Positions 56,876 through 64,000 of a DNA stretch of 64,000 nt are shown in pieces. The stretch comes from Psychrobacter immobilis. GTDB taxonomy: Bacteria; Pseudomonadota; Gammaproteobacteria; Pseudomonadales; Moraxellaceae. The notes beneath the pieces were generated by a model. That model worked only from the letters and a program-made list of their open reading frames with translations. It did not search any database and was not told the DNA's origin. Each line of letters opens with the position of its first letter. Position 1 is the stretch's first letter. The stretch covers positions 2,982,424-3,046,423 of the forward strand of contig NZ_CAJGZV010000001.1 in the NCBI RefSeq assembly GCF_904846065.1, given 5' to 3'. The translations under genes were made by a program, and so were the position numbers.

Positions 56876-58983
56876 TGGACTATGAAAAAAAGCTGAATGT
56901 ATTAACAGATTTTGCAGAACATCGTTTATATGTTTTAGATGCTCTAGACCACGCTACAGTTCAAAAGAAGAAACACCTTCAAAATAATTACACAGATGAC
57001 ATAGAGTATGTGACGTACCTTATGGACAAACCTGTATCGAAATTATCAAAGTTTTCTGACATGTGTTGGAATTTTAATAACGACTATCCTAATGCTGCAC
57101 AAAATGTCCAAGGTGCAAAGCTCCGCATTAATTTTTCAAAGCATACAGAGATCCCAATATTCGTTTTAACAGAAATGAAAGTTATATTCGAGTTGGCCTT
57201 GCTAAACAATTCGATTTTCAAACCTCAGGGAAAAGAAGGGAAAACCCGAATAAAAAAATCATTAAAAGCGAACTCGTTGATTGCAATTTTCGAAAGAGGT
57301 TTAGCATTTATTAATGAAATATTTAAACAAGCATCTCATGAGCTAGGCTATGAGTTTGTTCAGGAAAAAATCAGAACACTCTCCGATATAACACCCGAAC
57401 TGTATTCCAAAGCCGCTGAAAACTATGATCGTGTAAAAGATATAGAGCTAGATAAATTTTTCAAATATCTACGCAGTCCAGCTTCGGTTCAGTATGTATT
57501 TGAAAAACCTATCGCTTATGTAGAGTTAAATAGCCTGAAATGGAAAAAACTCGCTAATACTAATAGTTCGAAAAAAGAACAAGTACTGCCAGATCTAGTA
57601 TTTGAATCTCTCTCGAAAATGGCTTCTTTTATTATAGTTGACTTTTTAAGTGCTATAGGAGCTTCAGCAAAGATATCAGATCCTAACTCTTTAGAAAGAT
57701 TTGATACAAGCAACCATGCATCGTGGGCAAATAAAGAAAGAGTAACCCACGAAATTTTAAATGCCTATATTGCTATTAGATTAGGAACCAAAGGTTATTC
57801 TCCGAGTTTCGTTACAAATATAGTCGAACCTTATGATTGGATGCTCAATAAAGATTCTAAGGTTATGGGTGGACTGACTTTACGTAAAGAATTGAAAAAA
57901 CGTGGTTACAAGTTAGATGATCTTAGAGAATACTTTAACCTCGTATCGTATGCATGCACATATTTAGTAGGTCAGTATACAGGTATGAGACCATCTGAAC
58001 TATCAGAAATAAGAGTTCAAGATTGTTCGTGCTTAGTTCAAGATGATGGCGTTTGGCTTATTGAAAGTACCGTCAAGAAACATAAAGATGAAATTAGTAC
58101 AGGCTTGTTTGACGACAGATGGGTAGCTATACCGATTGTTAAAGATGCAATATTAGCAGCATCATATATTTCAAAAATTAAAGTTTCACCTTACTTAGTT
58201 TCTAATGTAGATACTGTTAAACCAGGTAGTTCCCCTAAGGCAATGGCTAGTAACGGCATTACACATCAAATGAATAGTTTTATAGGCCAACTACTAGGTA
58301 AAAGTATTGAGAATGAATTAAAATTTAACCCGTATATGCTAAGACACACATTAACATATCAATTGTTTAAGGCTGAGGTTGGGTTGCCTCTTATATCGTT
58401 TCAATTGAAACATTTTGTAGAGAGTATCTCTAAGTACACATCTGCTGGCGCCACCTCGTCAGTTACGTTAGGCTACGGTGATATAGGTGAGATGCTGTCA
58501 AAAGACGGGAACCGAAAAGGTGATACGAAATCATTGCGCCGAGCAGCTGAATTAGATGCTATTAAAACAGCCCATAATCCAAATGGTACATATTATGGTG
58601 GGAAAGCGAATGAGCATAAAAAAGGTCTGATCAAGACGTTTAGTGGATATATGGCTGAAGGCTATACGGAAGAGGAAGTGTATGAGGCAATGGTAGATCA
58701 AGGTGTTGCCATTGTCCATATGGGACAGGGGCTTTGCTATGGTGGTAGAGCAGAAGAATATGACTCAAGCCTACCATGTATTGGTTCCCTACGTTGTTAC
58801 CCAGCTCGATGCAAACAAGCCGTTGTAACTATTAAACATGCCCCTAAATGGCGTGAGGTTTATACCTTAAATAAATCCAACCTCAATAAACCAGAATATT
58901 CGCACAATCGTGAGCAAATTCTAGCAGCAATGAACGAAGCCAAAATGGTCTTGGAAAATCTTGGTGAAGAGGTCGAATTATGA
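56875..58983 (+). CDS. third tyrosine recombinase of the operon (IntB-like)
   Basis: 702 aa. The recombinase domain lies in the second half: GQYTGMRPSELSEI with the first catalytic Arg, NPYMLRHTLTYQLF with the second Arg and His (but Tyr at the usual first His), QLKHFVESISKYTS with His and the probable nucleophile Tyr. The C-terminus carries a Cys-rich segment (SLPCIGSLRCYPARCKQ) similar in placement to that of the preceding gene, suggesting a shared zinc-binding end. Its start overlaps the preceding stop by 1 nt and its end overlaps the next gene by 4 nt. Confidence 0.87.
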   Translation: MDYEKKLNVLTDFAEHRLYVLDALDHATVQKKKHLQNNYTDDIEYVTYLMDKPVSKLSKFSDMCWNFNNDYPNAAQNVQGAKLRINFSKHTEIPIFVLTEMKVIFELALLNNSIFKPQGKEGKTRIKKSLKANSLIAIFERGLAFINEIFKQASHELGYEFVQEKIRTLSDITPELYSKAAENYDRVKDIELDKFFKYLRSPASVQYVFEKPIAYVELNSLKWKKLANTNSSKKEQVLPDLVFESLSKMASFIIVDFLSAIGASAKISDPNSLERFDTSNHASWANKERVTHEILNAYIAIRLGTKGYSPSFVTNIVEPYDWMLNKDSKVMGGLTLRKELKKRGYKLDDLREYFNLVSYACTYLVGQYTGMRPSELSEIRVQDCSCLVQDDGVWLIESTVKKHKDEISTGLFDDRWVAIPIVKDAILAASYISKIKVSPYLVSNVDTVKPGSSPKAMASNGITHQMNSFIGQLLGKSIENELKFNPYMLRHTLTYQLFKAEVGLPLISFQLKHFVESISKYTSAGATSSVTLGYGDIGEMLSKDGNRKGDTKSLRRAAELDAIKTAHNPNGTYYGGKANEHKKGLIKTFSGYMAEGYTEEEVYEAMVDQGVAIVHMGQGLCYGGRAEEYDSSLPCIGSLRCYPARCKQAVVTIKHAPKWREVYTLNKSNLNKPEYSHNREQILAAMNEAKMVLENLGEEVEL

Positions 58984-59492
58984 GTAATAGAGATTATGGC
59001 CAGAAAAATAGTAGCAGCTTTGAAGCAGTTACTTCTATTCTAAATAATGCCTTGATAGATATTGAAAATGACAAAAAATTAAAACCCACTACAGCGCAAC
59101 TTTCGAAGATGACTGGTATTCATCGAAATACTATCTCAAACCGAGTTTGGCCTGTCCAAAAGCTAAATCAGATCAAAGATACTCGAAAAGCTGAAGAGAA
59201 ATCGCGTAAAGAAAAAATACGAGCGAATACTACCGATGTAAAAAATGCGATTGAAGCAAAGCTCAGTCGAGCACAAAATGAGGTTATCTACTGGTTTAAT
59301 GAATATCAAGATATAAAAAGGGTCGCTCAACATTCAGATAAACGGTTGCAAAACATGAGAGAATCACGAGATTATTATAAAACACTATCTGACACAGATA
59401 AGAGATCCTTATCAGAAGCTAGACAAGAAATTGAGAAATTGAGAAAAATGTTAGCTTTAGAAGATGCTAGATCGAAACAGCTTATGCACTAG
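58980..59492 (+). CDS. small HTH/coiled-coil accessory protein (Srap/TnpC/GmtX-like)
   Basis: 170 aa. Residues about 35-62 (TTAQLSKMTGIHRNTISNRV) form a helix-turn-helix of the replication/KfrA type; the rest (65-165) is a charged coiled coil (SRAQNEVIYWFNEYQDIKR, SEARQEIEKLRKMLALED). It is the last gene in the coupled operon, where Tn554 carries TnpC and SE elements carry the auxiliary protein. It probably binds element ends or bridges recombinase subunits; this is inference from position and fold. Confidence 0.8.
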   Translation: MSNRDYGQKNSSSFEAVTSILNNALIDIENDKKLKPTTAQLSKMTGIHRNTISNRVWPVQKLNQIKDTRKAEEKSRKEKIRANTTDVKNAIEAKLSRAQNEVIYWFNEYQDIKRVAQHSDKRLQNMRESRDYYKTLSDTDKRSLSEARQEIEKLRKMLALEDARSKQLMH

Positions 59493-59662
59493 TCTGTCGA
59501 AAACCACCTGTGCTATAAAAAGTATAAACTTATTCCCTTTACTTAAAAGCTAACGAGAGCTTAGCTAATAAGCATATACCGCATAAAACAAGTCACATAT
59601 ATTAATGCTTTATACCTAACAAAAAATCTATCATTTTTCTCAACTTTCACCTTATATTTACA

Positions 59663-60514
59663 TCAAACTGAGAATGGATACGCAATAGATTTATGATACT
59701 GGTATCCCTCAATTTCAAAATCGTCCAATGTTACCCATGTTTCAATATCTTCGAGCGACTTAATTTCAGGGTTGATGTGAAGCTTAGGTGCTGGATACGG
59801 TTCGCGTTTTAATTGCACATCGCGCATTAACTCTAATTGGTCTTCATAAATATGTGCGTTTACAATCTTATGATAAGCTTTTCCAGCCTCATGCCCCGTA
59901 ATTTGAGCCATTAAAGCTAACAAAGCAAAAACCTGGACTTGATTGAAATTTTGACCTAATGGCACATCACAGGAACGCTGGGATGAAGTTAAATAAAGCT
60001 TTTCTCCTAACAATGAAAATGTATGGGTATGCATACAAGGACGCAAACATCCCATATGAAACTCACCTGGATTATAGAAAGTTAGGATTTCACCTCGATC
60101 ATCAATACCATTCCGCAAGTTATCATAAATCTTACGAAGCTGGTCAAACTCCTCTCCTACTGAATTACGCCACCTGCGTCCCTGTACACCATATACTCGG
60201 CCCATATCATCCTCACCTTTACGATAAGGATTAGCTAACCAAGCTTCATTTTCATTGGCATTGGCACTCCATGTATTGCATCCAATAGCTCGAAACTGAG
60301 CTGCGCTATCATAACCACGTAGATACCCCAATAACTCTGCGATAGCCGTTTTCCAATAGCTTTTTCGAGTAGTCACTAAAGGAAACTCATTAGCGCCTAC
60401 GTTGTATTCTAAATCAGCATTAATAACAGTTAAGCAACGCTTTCCAGTCCGTTCGTTTTCGACCCATACGCCTTCATCAACTATACGTTGACATAAATCT
60501 AGATATTGTTTCAT
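59663..60514 (-). CDS. thyA: complete thymidylate synthase carried by the element
   Basis: 283 aa. It converts dUMP to dTMP with methylene-tetrahydrofolate. [34 protein letters not shown] with catalytic Cys160, [16 protein letters not shown] with the dUMP-binding Arg/Ser and Asn190, and [15 protein letters not shown] are all present, and the length is full. The sequence resembles the Vibrio/Shewanella form and differs clearly from the broken host gene (52485-53096), so it is an acquired orthologue rather than a duplicate. AAGG lies 8 nt before the ATG. It points back towards the recombinase operon. Confidence 0.95.
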   Translation of the reverse strand: MKQYLDLCQRIVDEGVWVENERTGKRCLTVINADLEYNVGANEFPLVTTRKSYWKTAIAELLGYLRGYDSAAQFRAIGCNTWSANANENEAWLANPYRKGEDDMGRVYGVQGRRWRNSVGEEFDQLRKIYDNLRNGIDDRGEILTFYNPGEFHMGCLRPCMHTHTFSLLGEKLYLTSSQRSCDVPLGQNFNQVQVFALLALMAQITGHEAGKAYHKIVNAHIYEDQLELMRDVQLKREPYPAPKLHINPEIKSLEDIETWVTLDDFEIEGYQYHKSIAYPFSV

Positions 60515-60814
60515 TCAATAACCTTAATTGGACTATATACTTTTCTCATGAGGTAATTTCTTATTGGCCTGTGATCACAATACATTTTACCTCGTGATTT
60601 CATTGAACATTATAAAGTTTAAAGGCTTGAATGTACAAACCTGTTAGTAAAGACTCACTGGCTCAATAACCTATCAATAGACTATACCTAAAAAATAAAA
60701 CCTCTAAACGATAATATATCTATCATTAGGCTTGTTATTAATTTTAAATGATAGTAATATCTTATTATTATCAATGAACATTGGTTATTAAGTCTAAATA
60801 ATATAGGTGGCGTT
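60515..60814. other. intergenic region with AT-rich dyads (possible res site)
   Basis: 300 bp between the divergent thyA and serine-recombinase genes. Around 60709-60727 and 60750-60775 there are AT-rich GATA...TATC dyads (GATAATATATCTATC; GATAGTAATATCTTATTATTATC in part), the kind of layout used by small serine recombinases for their crossover site. This is suggestive only. Confidence 0.35.
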
Positions 60815-61405
60815 ATGACCGTTCGTATTTATGTGAGAGCCAGCACTAAGGATCAAGACGCTAAGAGAGCCTTGTCTGACTTGATTAGCTTTAGCCAAAG
60901 CTATAACGATAACCATGTTGAGTACGTTGAGCATTTCAGTGGTACAAAGCTCGATAGGCCAGTATTAGCTAAGCTATTAAAGGACGCTGATCAAGGCGAT
61001 ATTCTGCTGGTTGAAAGCGTGGACAGATTAAGCAGGCTATCTCAAGATGATTTTGCAATTCTAAAGCAGCGCATCAAAGACAAGGGCTTGCGATTGGTGG
61101 TGGCCGATCTACCAACCACACATACGGTAAGTAAGGGCATGACAGGTGAGATCCTAGCAGTGATTAACCATATGCTGATCGACTTGTTAGCAACGATGGC
61201 AAAGCTTGATAACGATAAGCGTAGAGAGCGTATTAAGCAGGGGTTAGCGAATAGTGGTTATAAGCCCACAGGTAAGAAAGCCAATACAGTGAAACATAAT
61301 CGTATTAGAGAGTTGGCCAGTCAAAACAATATGACGAAAGAGGAGATTGCTAAGGCGGTTGGTGTTGGGGTGGCTACGGTTTATCGGGTGTTAAAGCAGG
61401 GCTAA
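60815..61405 (+). CDS. small serine recombinase (resolvase/invertase family)
   Basis: 196 aa. The N-terminal catalytic domain begins MTVRIYVRASTKDQD with the nucleophile Ser10, then VESVDRLSRLSQDDF (the Arg-rich active-site motif) and LRLVVADLPTTH. The E-helix region (LLATMAKLDNDKRRERIKQGL) leads to a C-terminal HTH (TKEEIAKAVGVGVATVYRVL). Length and order match Tn3/Hin-type enzymes. AGGTGG precedes the ATG. It may resolve co-integrates or invert a segment, or be passenger DNA from another element. Confidence 0.9.
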   Translation: MTVRIYVRASTKDQDAKRALSDLISFSQSYNDNHVEYVEHFSGTKLDRPVLAKLLKDADQGDILLVESVDRLSRLSQDDFAILKQRIKDKGLRLVVADLPTTHTVSKGMTGEILAVINHMLIDLLATMAKLDNDKRRERIKQGLANSGYKPTGKKANTVKHNRIRELASQNNMTKEEIAKAVGVGVATVYRVLKQG

Positions 61406-61658
61406 CAGCTGAATAGTTGAGGTATTTTAAATAACAGTTTGTCTTTTTTATAGACACGATACTATTAGATACATAAGAACCAACTTGGAAGTTTTTAATC
61501 ATGCAACCGACTTATTATAGTGTTTAACAAGTAATCTACAGTTTCGTCAAGCATGAACCGATGTAAACGTTAAATAACATTTTAGTCTTATTCATAACTT
61601 TTATTATTTCTTATTATTTATGGCACATCAGCTTGATTAGGTTTTAAAAGCTATTATC

Positions 61659-62522
61659 CTACCCAGTTTTTTGTCTAAACCTCATAGATTCAAGAGTAGC
61701 AAGCCATATCAAAGGTAGGATAATCAGCGCAGAACCTATTAACAAAGTCATATTTGGTACTTCGTTAAACCATATGATTCCGACCACCACCGCTCCTAGT
61801 AAACCTGAGTATTCCGCACTAGAGACTTTGTACGCTTCAATGTGTCGGTACACCTGTACGCATATACCCGCATAAATCAAAATAAATACATTTGAACTGG
61901 CGGCCGTAATCAATGAGCGCCAATCAAATGGCTGTCCTTCCCAAATAGCCAAACCAAGCGCGAATGGGATTCCTAATAAATTGGTCAAAAGTAGCGTTTG
62001 ATAGACAGTATGATGTTGTGGAAGTTTACGAACTAACAGATTGTTTAGCGCCATGGTTACCGCCACTATAAGGGCAAACACCGCCCCTAAATTGATCTGT
62101 TTCGGTTGTACAATAACGAGGATACCAGCAAAACCTAATATAGAGGCTGCGATAGTCGGAAAATTTAATCTGTCTTTATAAAATAAAAAACCCAGTGGTA
62201 ATACAAATAAAGGGGCGGCATAAAAAATAGCATTCGCAGTCGCAAGAGGCAGTGCTTGAAGAGACAGTACCATGAATATCACACCCAATAACCACACGTG
62301 ACTACGAACAAAGTGCCATTTTATATTACTGAATAACTTGTTCTTTTTATTAATTAAGCAAAATGGCAACAGCATTAAAACCGCTGTGCATTGACGAAAC
62401 AGGATAAATTGATATACCGCCGTCTCAGAGGGCAAGGCCTTTATCAAGGCGTCTGAGAAGACCGCAATGATATTTCCTAGTACCAATAGCGTCATGGCAA
62501 ATGCAACACTCATCTTTGGCAT
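61659..62522 (-). CDS. EamA/DMT-family transporter
   Basis: 287 aa with ten predicted membrane helices in two repeats, typical of drug/metabolite exporters: first repeat about 5-140 (FRQCTAVLMLLPFCLI, PLATANAIFYAAPLFVLPLGF), second about 145-280 (NNLLVRKLPQHHTVYQ, SAEYSGLLGAVVVGIIWFNE). The substrate is unknown. GGAGG lies 6 nt upstream of the ATG. A divergent LysR gene 147 bp away probably controls it. It looks like metabolic or resistance cargo of the element. Confidence 0.87.
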   Translation of the reverse strand: MPKMSVAFAMTLLVLGNIIAVFSDALIKALPSETAVYQFILFRQCTAVLMLLPFCLINKKNKLFSNIKWHFVRSHVWLLGVIFMVLSLQALPLATANAIFYAAPLFVLPLGFLFYKDRLNFPTIAASILGFAGILVIVQPKQINLGAVFALIVAVTMALNNLLVRKLPQHHTVYQTLLLTNLLGIPFALGLAIWEGQPFDWRSLITAASSNVFILIYAGICVQVYRHIEAYKVSSAEYSGLLGAVVVGIIWFNEVPNMTLLIGSALIILPLIWLATLESMRFRQKTG

Positions 62523-62624
62523 TCTTAGCCTCCCCGCCCTATTCAGAATTCAGAAACTGTTAAAACCCCAATGGGTTCATGCTGATTTAACGATCTGTCA
62601 GGCAGTATATTCAAGTAACGGTAT

Positions 62625-62668
62625 GATGTATAATGATATAAAACATATTTAGTATTACCTGAGGTAAT
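62625..62668. promoter_or_regulatory. putative LysR operator between exporter and regulator
   Basis: ATTACC-TGA-GGTAAT (62654-62668) is a perfect 6-bp inverted repeat that covers the GAGG ribosome binding site and ends just before the lysR ATG. A second, looser dyad (ATGT...ACAT) lies around 62625-62645. Both sit between the divergent genes, where LysR regulators bind. Confidence 0.5.
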
Positions 62669-62669
62669 A

Positions 62670-63560
62670 ATGGATTTACCACCGCTGCGTGCAATACAGT
62701 GCTTCGAGTCCGTTGCACGGCTTAACAGCTTTTCAAAAGCAGCAGAAAGCCTCAATGTGACACAAAGTGCCGTGAGTCACCAAATACGCATCCTTGAAGA
62801 GTATCTTGGGGAAGCAATGTTTTACAGGCAAGGCCGGACCTTTTCGTTGACAGAGGTTGGTGAGCGTTATTTCACAGATGTGAGTGGCGCATTGGGTCTA
62901 CTTTCAGATAGTAGTCAGATTATTAAACATGGAAAACCTGGGCATATACGCTTAGCTCTGTACAGTTCAGTCGCAGTGAATTGGTTGATTCCTCGACTAG
63001 AAGACTTCTATAGACAGTATCCAGAAATAGAACTCACTTTAGATATGGTTAATCATCCCTCTGATTATAATGAGCAAAGGGCCGATTGTTATATCACCGT
63101 CGATCCTCCTCCACATGCTTTCATCAGTAAGTTTTTATTTACTGAAACTTTATATCCTGTGTGTGGTCAAAAGCTTTGGGAGAAAATAAGAGATAAACCC
63201 CTTCCTGACGCATTGTGGCGGCATCCAATATTGTCTGTGAGATATGCAGATACAAGCGTGAATACAGCAGAGGATTGGCTGCGGTGGTGTAAGGCAGGCG
63301 GATTTGAATTGCCAAGCGATATAAAGATAAATCATTTTAGTCATGTACTACTAGCGATAGAAGCCGCAAGGTACAATCTGGGCATTACTCTTACCAATAA
63401 TTATATGATGCAGGATGACGCTTATAAACAAAATATCGTTAGAATTCCAATGCACGAATTTCTAACAGGGGACCAATTTTACTTCGTTTGCAAGGAATTA
63501 AAGAATAATCAGGATGATATTATTAAATTAAGCGAATGGCTGAAATCCCAATGTAATTAA
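62670..63560 (+). CDS. LysR-family transcriptional regulator (GcvA-like)
   Basis: 296 aa. The N-terminal winged HTH is clear: LPPLRAIQCFESVARLNSFS and AAESLNVTQSAVSHQIRILE (about 4-60); the start pattern is that of the GcvA/AmpR subgroup. The effector domain (about 92-290) has IRLALYSSVAVNWLIPRL and an ordinary LysR fold. GAGG sits 5 nt before the ATG inside a palindrome that may allow autoregulation. It is divergent from the exporter, its likely target. Confidence 0.9.
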   Translation: MDLPPLRAIQCFESVARLNSFSKAAESLNVTQSAVSHQIRILEEYLGEAMFYRQGRTFSLTEVGERYFTDVSGALGLLSDSSQIIKHGKPGHIRLALYSSVAVNWLIPRLEDFYRQYPEIELTLDMVNHPSDYNEQRADCYITVDPPPHAFISKFLFTETLYPVCGQKLWEKIRDKPLPDALWRHPILSVRYADTSVNTAEDWLRWCKAGGFELPSDIKINHFSHVLLAIEAARYNLGITLTNNYMMQDDAYKQNIVRIPMHEFLTGDQFYFVCKELKNNQDDIIKLSEWLKSQCN

Positions 63561-63708
63561 AAAAATCTTTACCTTATTTGTTATCAAAAGATCAAATTAT
63601 GATTTGTTATAGGGGTTTAAAATGATGATTTAGAAAATCCCGATCAACAATTCATAAAGACTCATATCCTCAATAAATAGTCATTTATTTTATCTGATCT
63701 TAAATAAG

Positions 63709-64000
63709 ATATAGTCAATCCAACTTAAAGTTGTAACAGCAGACATTGCTGAATAAATGATTTAGATCATTCTCACCCCAGCCCTGCCTGAGCTTTTTTA
63801 CCTCAGCCCATTTGTGTTCAATAGGATTTAGATCAGGACTGTAAGGCGGTAGCCAGAGTATACGGTGACCGTGTCGGTTTAATAGCTTTTTGATACGTTT
63901 GTTCTTATGAAATCTGGCATTGTCCATGACGATGACACATTTGTGATCAAGCTTTGGAATAACGTTATATAGTTAAGTCTTTATAAAATCGATACAGCCC
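63709..64000 (-). mobile_element. IS630-family insertion sequence, right part outside window, transposase interrupted
   Basis: The minus strand encodes the C-terminal part of an IS630 transposase: VIVMDNARFHKNK (second Asp of the DDE triad), LPPYSPDLNPIEHKWAEVK (with the final Glu), ending in FKLD at 63715. Upstream in the same frame there is CIDFIKT, then a TAA at 63973-63975, then LYNVIPKLDHKC, so the gene is either split by a stop or relies on recoding. The plus-strand edge TATAGTCAATCCAAC near 63710 suits an IS630 end next to a TA target. Confidence 0.75.

Larger units (their letters stand above)
53097..64000. mobile_element. integrative element inserted in thyA (right end outside or unresolved)
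   Basis: From the junction inside thyA to the window edge: recombinase operon (53190-59492), replacement thymidylate synthase (59663-60514), serine recombinase (60815-61405), exporter/LysR pair (61659-63560) and an IS630-type end. The region is AT-rich compared with the flanking core genome. A possible right-end inverted repeat at 63603-63622 is described under findings, but the sequence beyond it is not thyA, so I leave the right limit open. The recombinase set resembles the SE (Tn6283-like), GMT and RIT families. Confidence 0.75.

Noticed and set aside
59493..59662. AAGCT/AGCTT stem after the small coiled-coil gene as a terminator
   Set aside because: Stem is only 5 bp and no T run follows on the plus strand.

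Overview
The window reads as a chromosome segment of a Moraxellaceae gammaproteobacterium, most likely Psychrobacter or a close relative. This is inferred from protein character, moderate-to-low GC, and neighbourhoods such as rpmI-rplT-pheS-pheT-ihfA, hisIE-tatABC and lgt-thyA; no database search was possible. Most of the window is ordinary housekeeping sequence, interrupted by two accessory regions.

Region 1 (1-9345): the 5' part of corC, a DUF4105 protein, a YcgN-type Cys-cluster protein, a dienelactone hydrolase, an SDR oxidoreductase, a small membrane protein, a very large DUF2339 membrane protein and the ribosome-assembly GTPase ylqF/rbgA.

Region 2 (9346-13332) is an AT-rich accessory island inserted at the 3' end of ylqF. 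The last 115 bp of ylqF occur twice, once completing ylqF (9231-9345) and once as an orphan (13333-13447), about 90% identical with almost only synonymous changes. The island carries two overlapping genes: an ABC-type ATPase fused to a TOPRIM/DUF4435-like region, broken by one in-frame TAA, and an N6-adenine methyltransferase fused to one HsdS-like target-recognition domain, with an atypical catalytic motif IV. This looks like a restriction or anti-phage module of unusual composition.

Region 3 (13448-52410) is core genome: GlcG-like protein, mutY, tesB, rapA, a sensor kinase with a double-receiver protein, a D-2-hydroxyacid dehydrogenase, an FAD monooxygenase, an RluA-family pseudouridine synthase, trxA, rho, two small lipoproteins, a zinc metallopeptidase, ihfA-pheT-pheS-rplT-rpmI (minus strand), a hotdog thioesterase, hisIE, tatABC, a UvrD-like helicase, dusC, MAPEG and OsmC proteins, rppH, a zinc alcohol dehydrogenase, an NRDE protein, a DUF4139 protein and lgt. 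Intrinsic terminators are frequent, and several leaders (rho, pheS, the acidic lipoprotein) look regulatory.

Region 4 (53097 to the window end) is an integrative element inserted inside the host thyA, which is cut after about codon 204 and loses its C-terminal part. The element starts with four translationally coupled genes: three tyrosine-recombinase-fold proteins and a small HTH/coiled-coil protein. This layout matches the intA-tfp-intB-srap operon that I recall for strand-biased circularizing integrative elements, and resembles GMT, RIT and Tn554-type sets. Next to it is a complete, Vibrio-like thymidylate synthase gene, which would rescue the host from the thyA disruption. A small serine recombinase, a DMT-family exporter with a divergent LysR regulator, and an IS630-family fragment follow. 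The 3' part of the host thyA is not in the window, so the right boundary is unresolved.

The strongest leads are the element that breaks an essential metabolic gene and carries its replacement, and the ATPase-TOPRIM plus methyltransferase-TRD pair flanked by duplicated ylqF ends.
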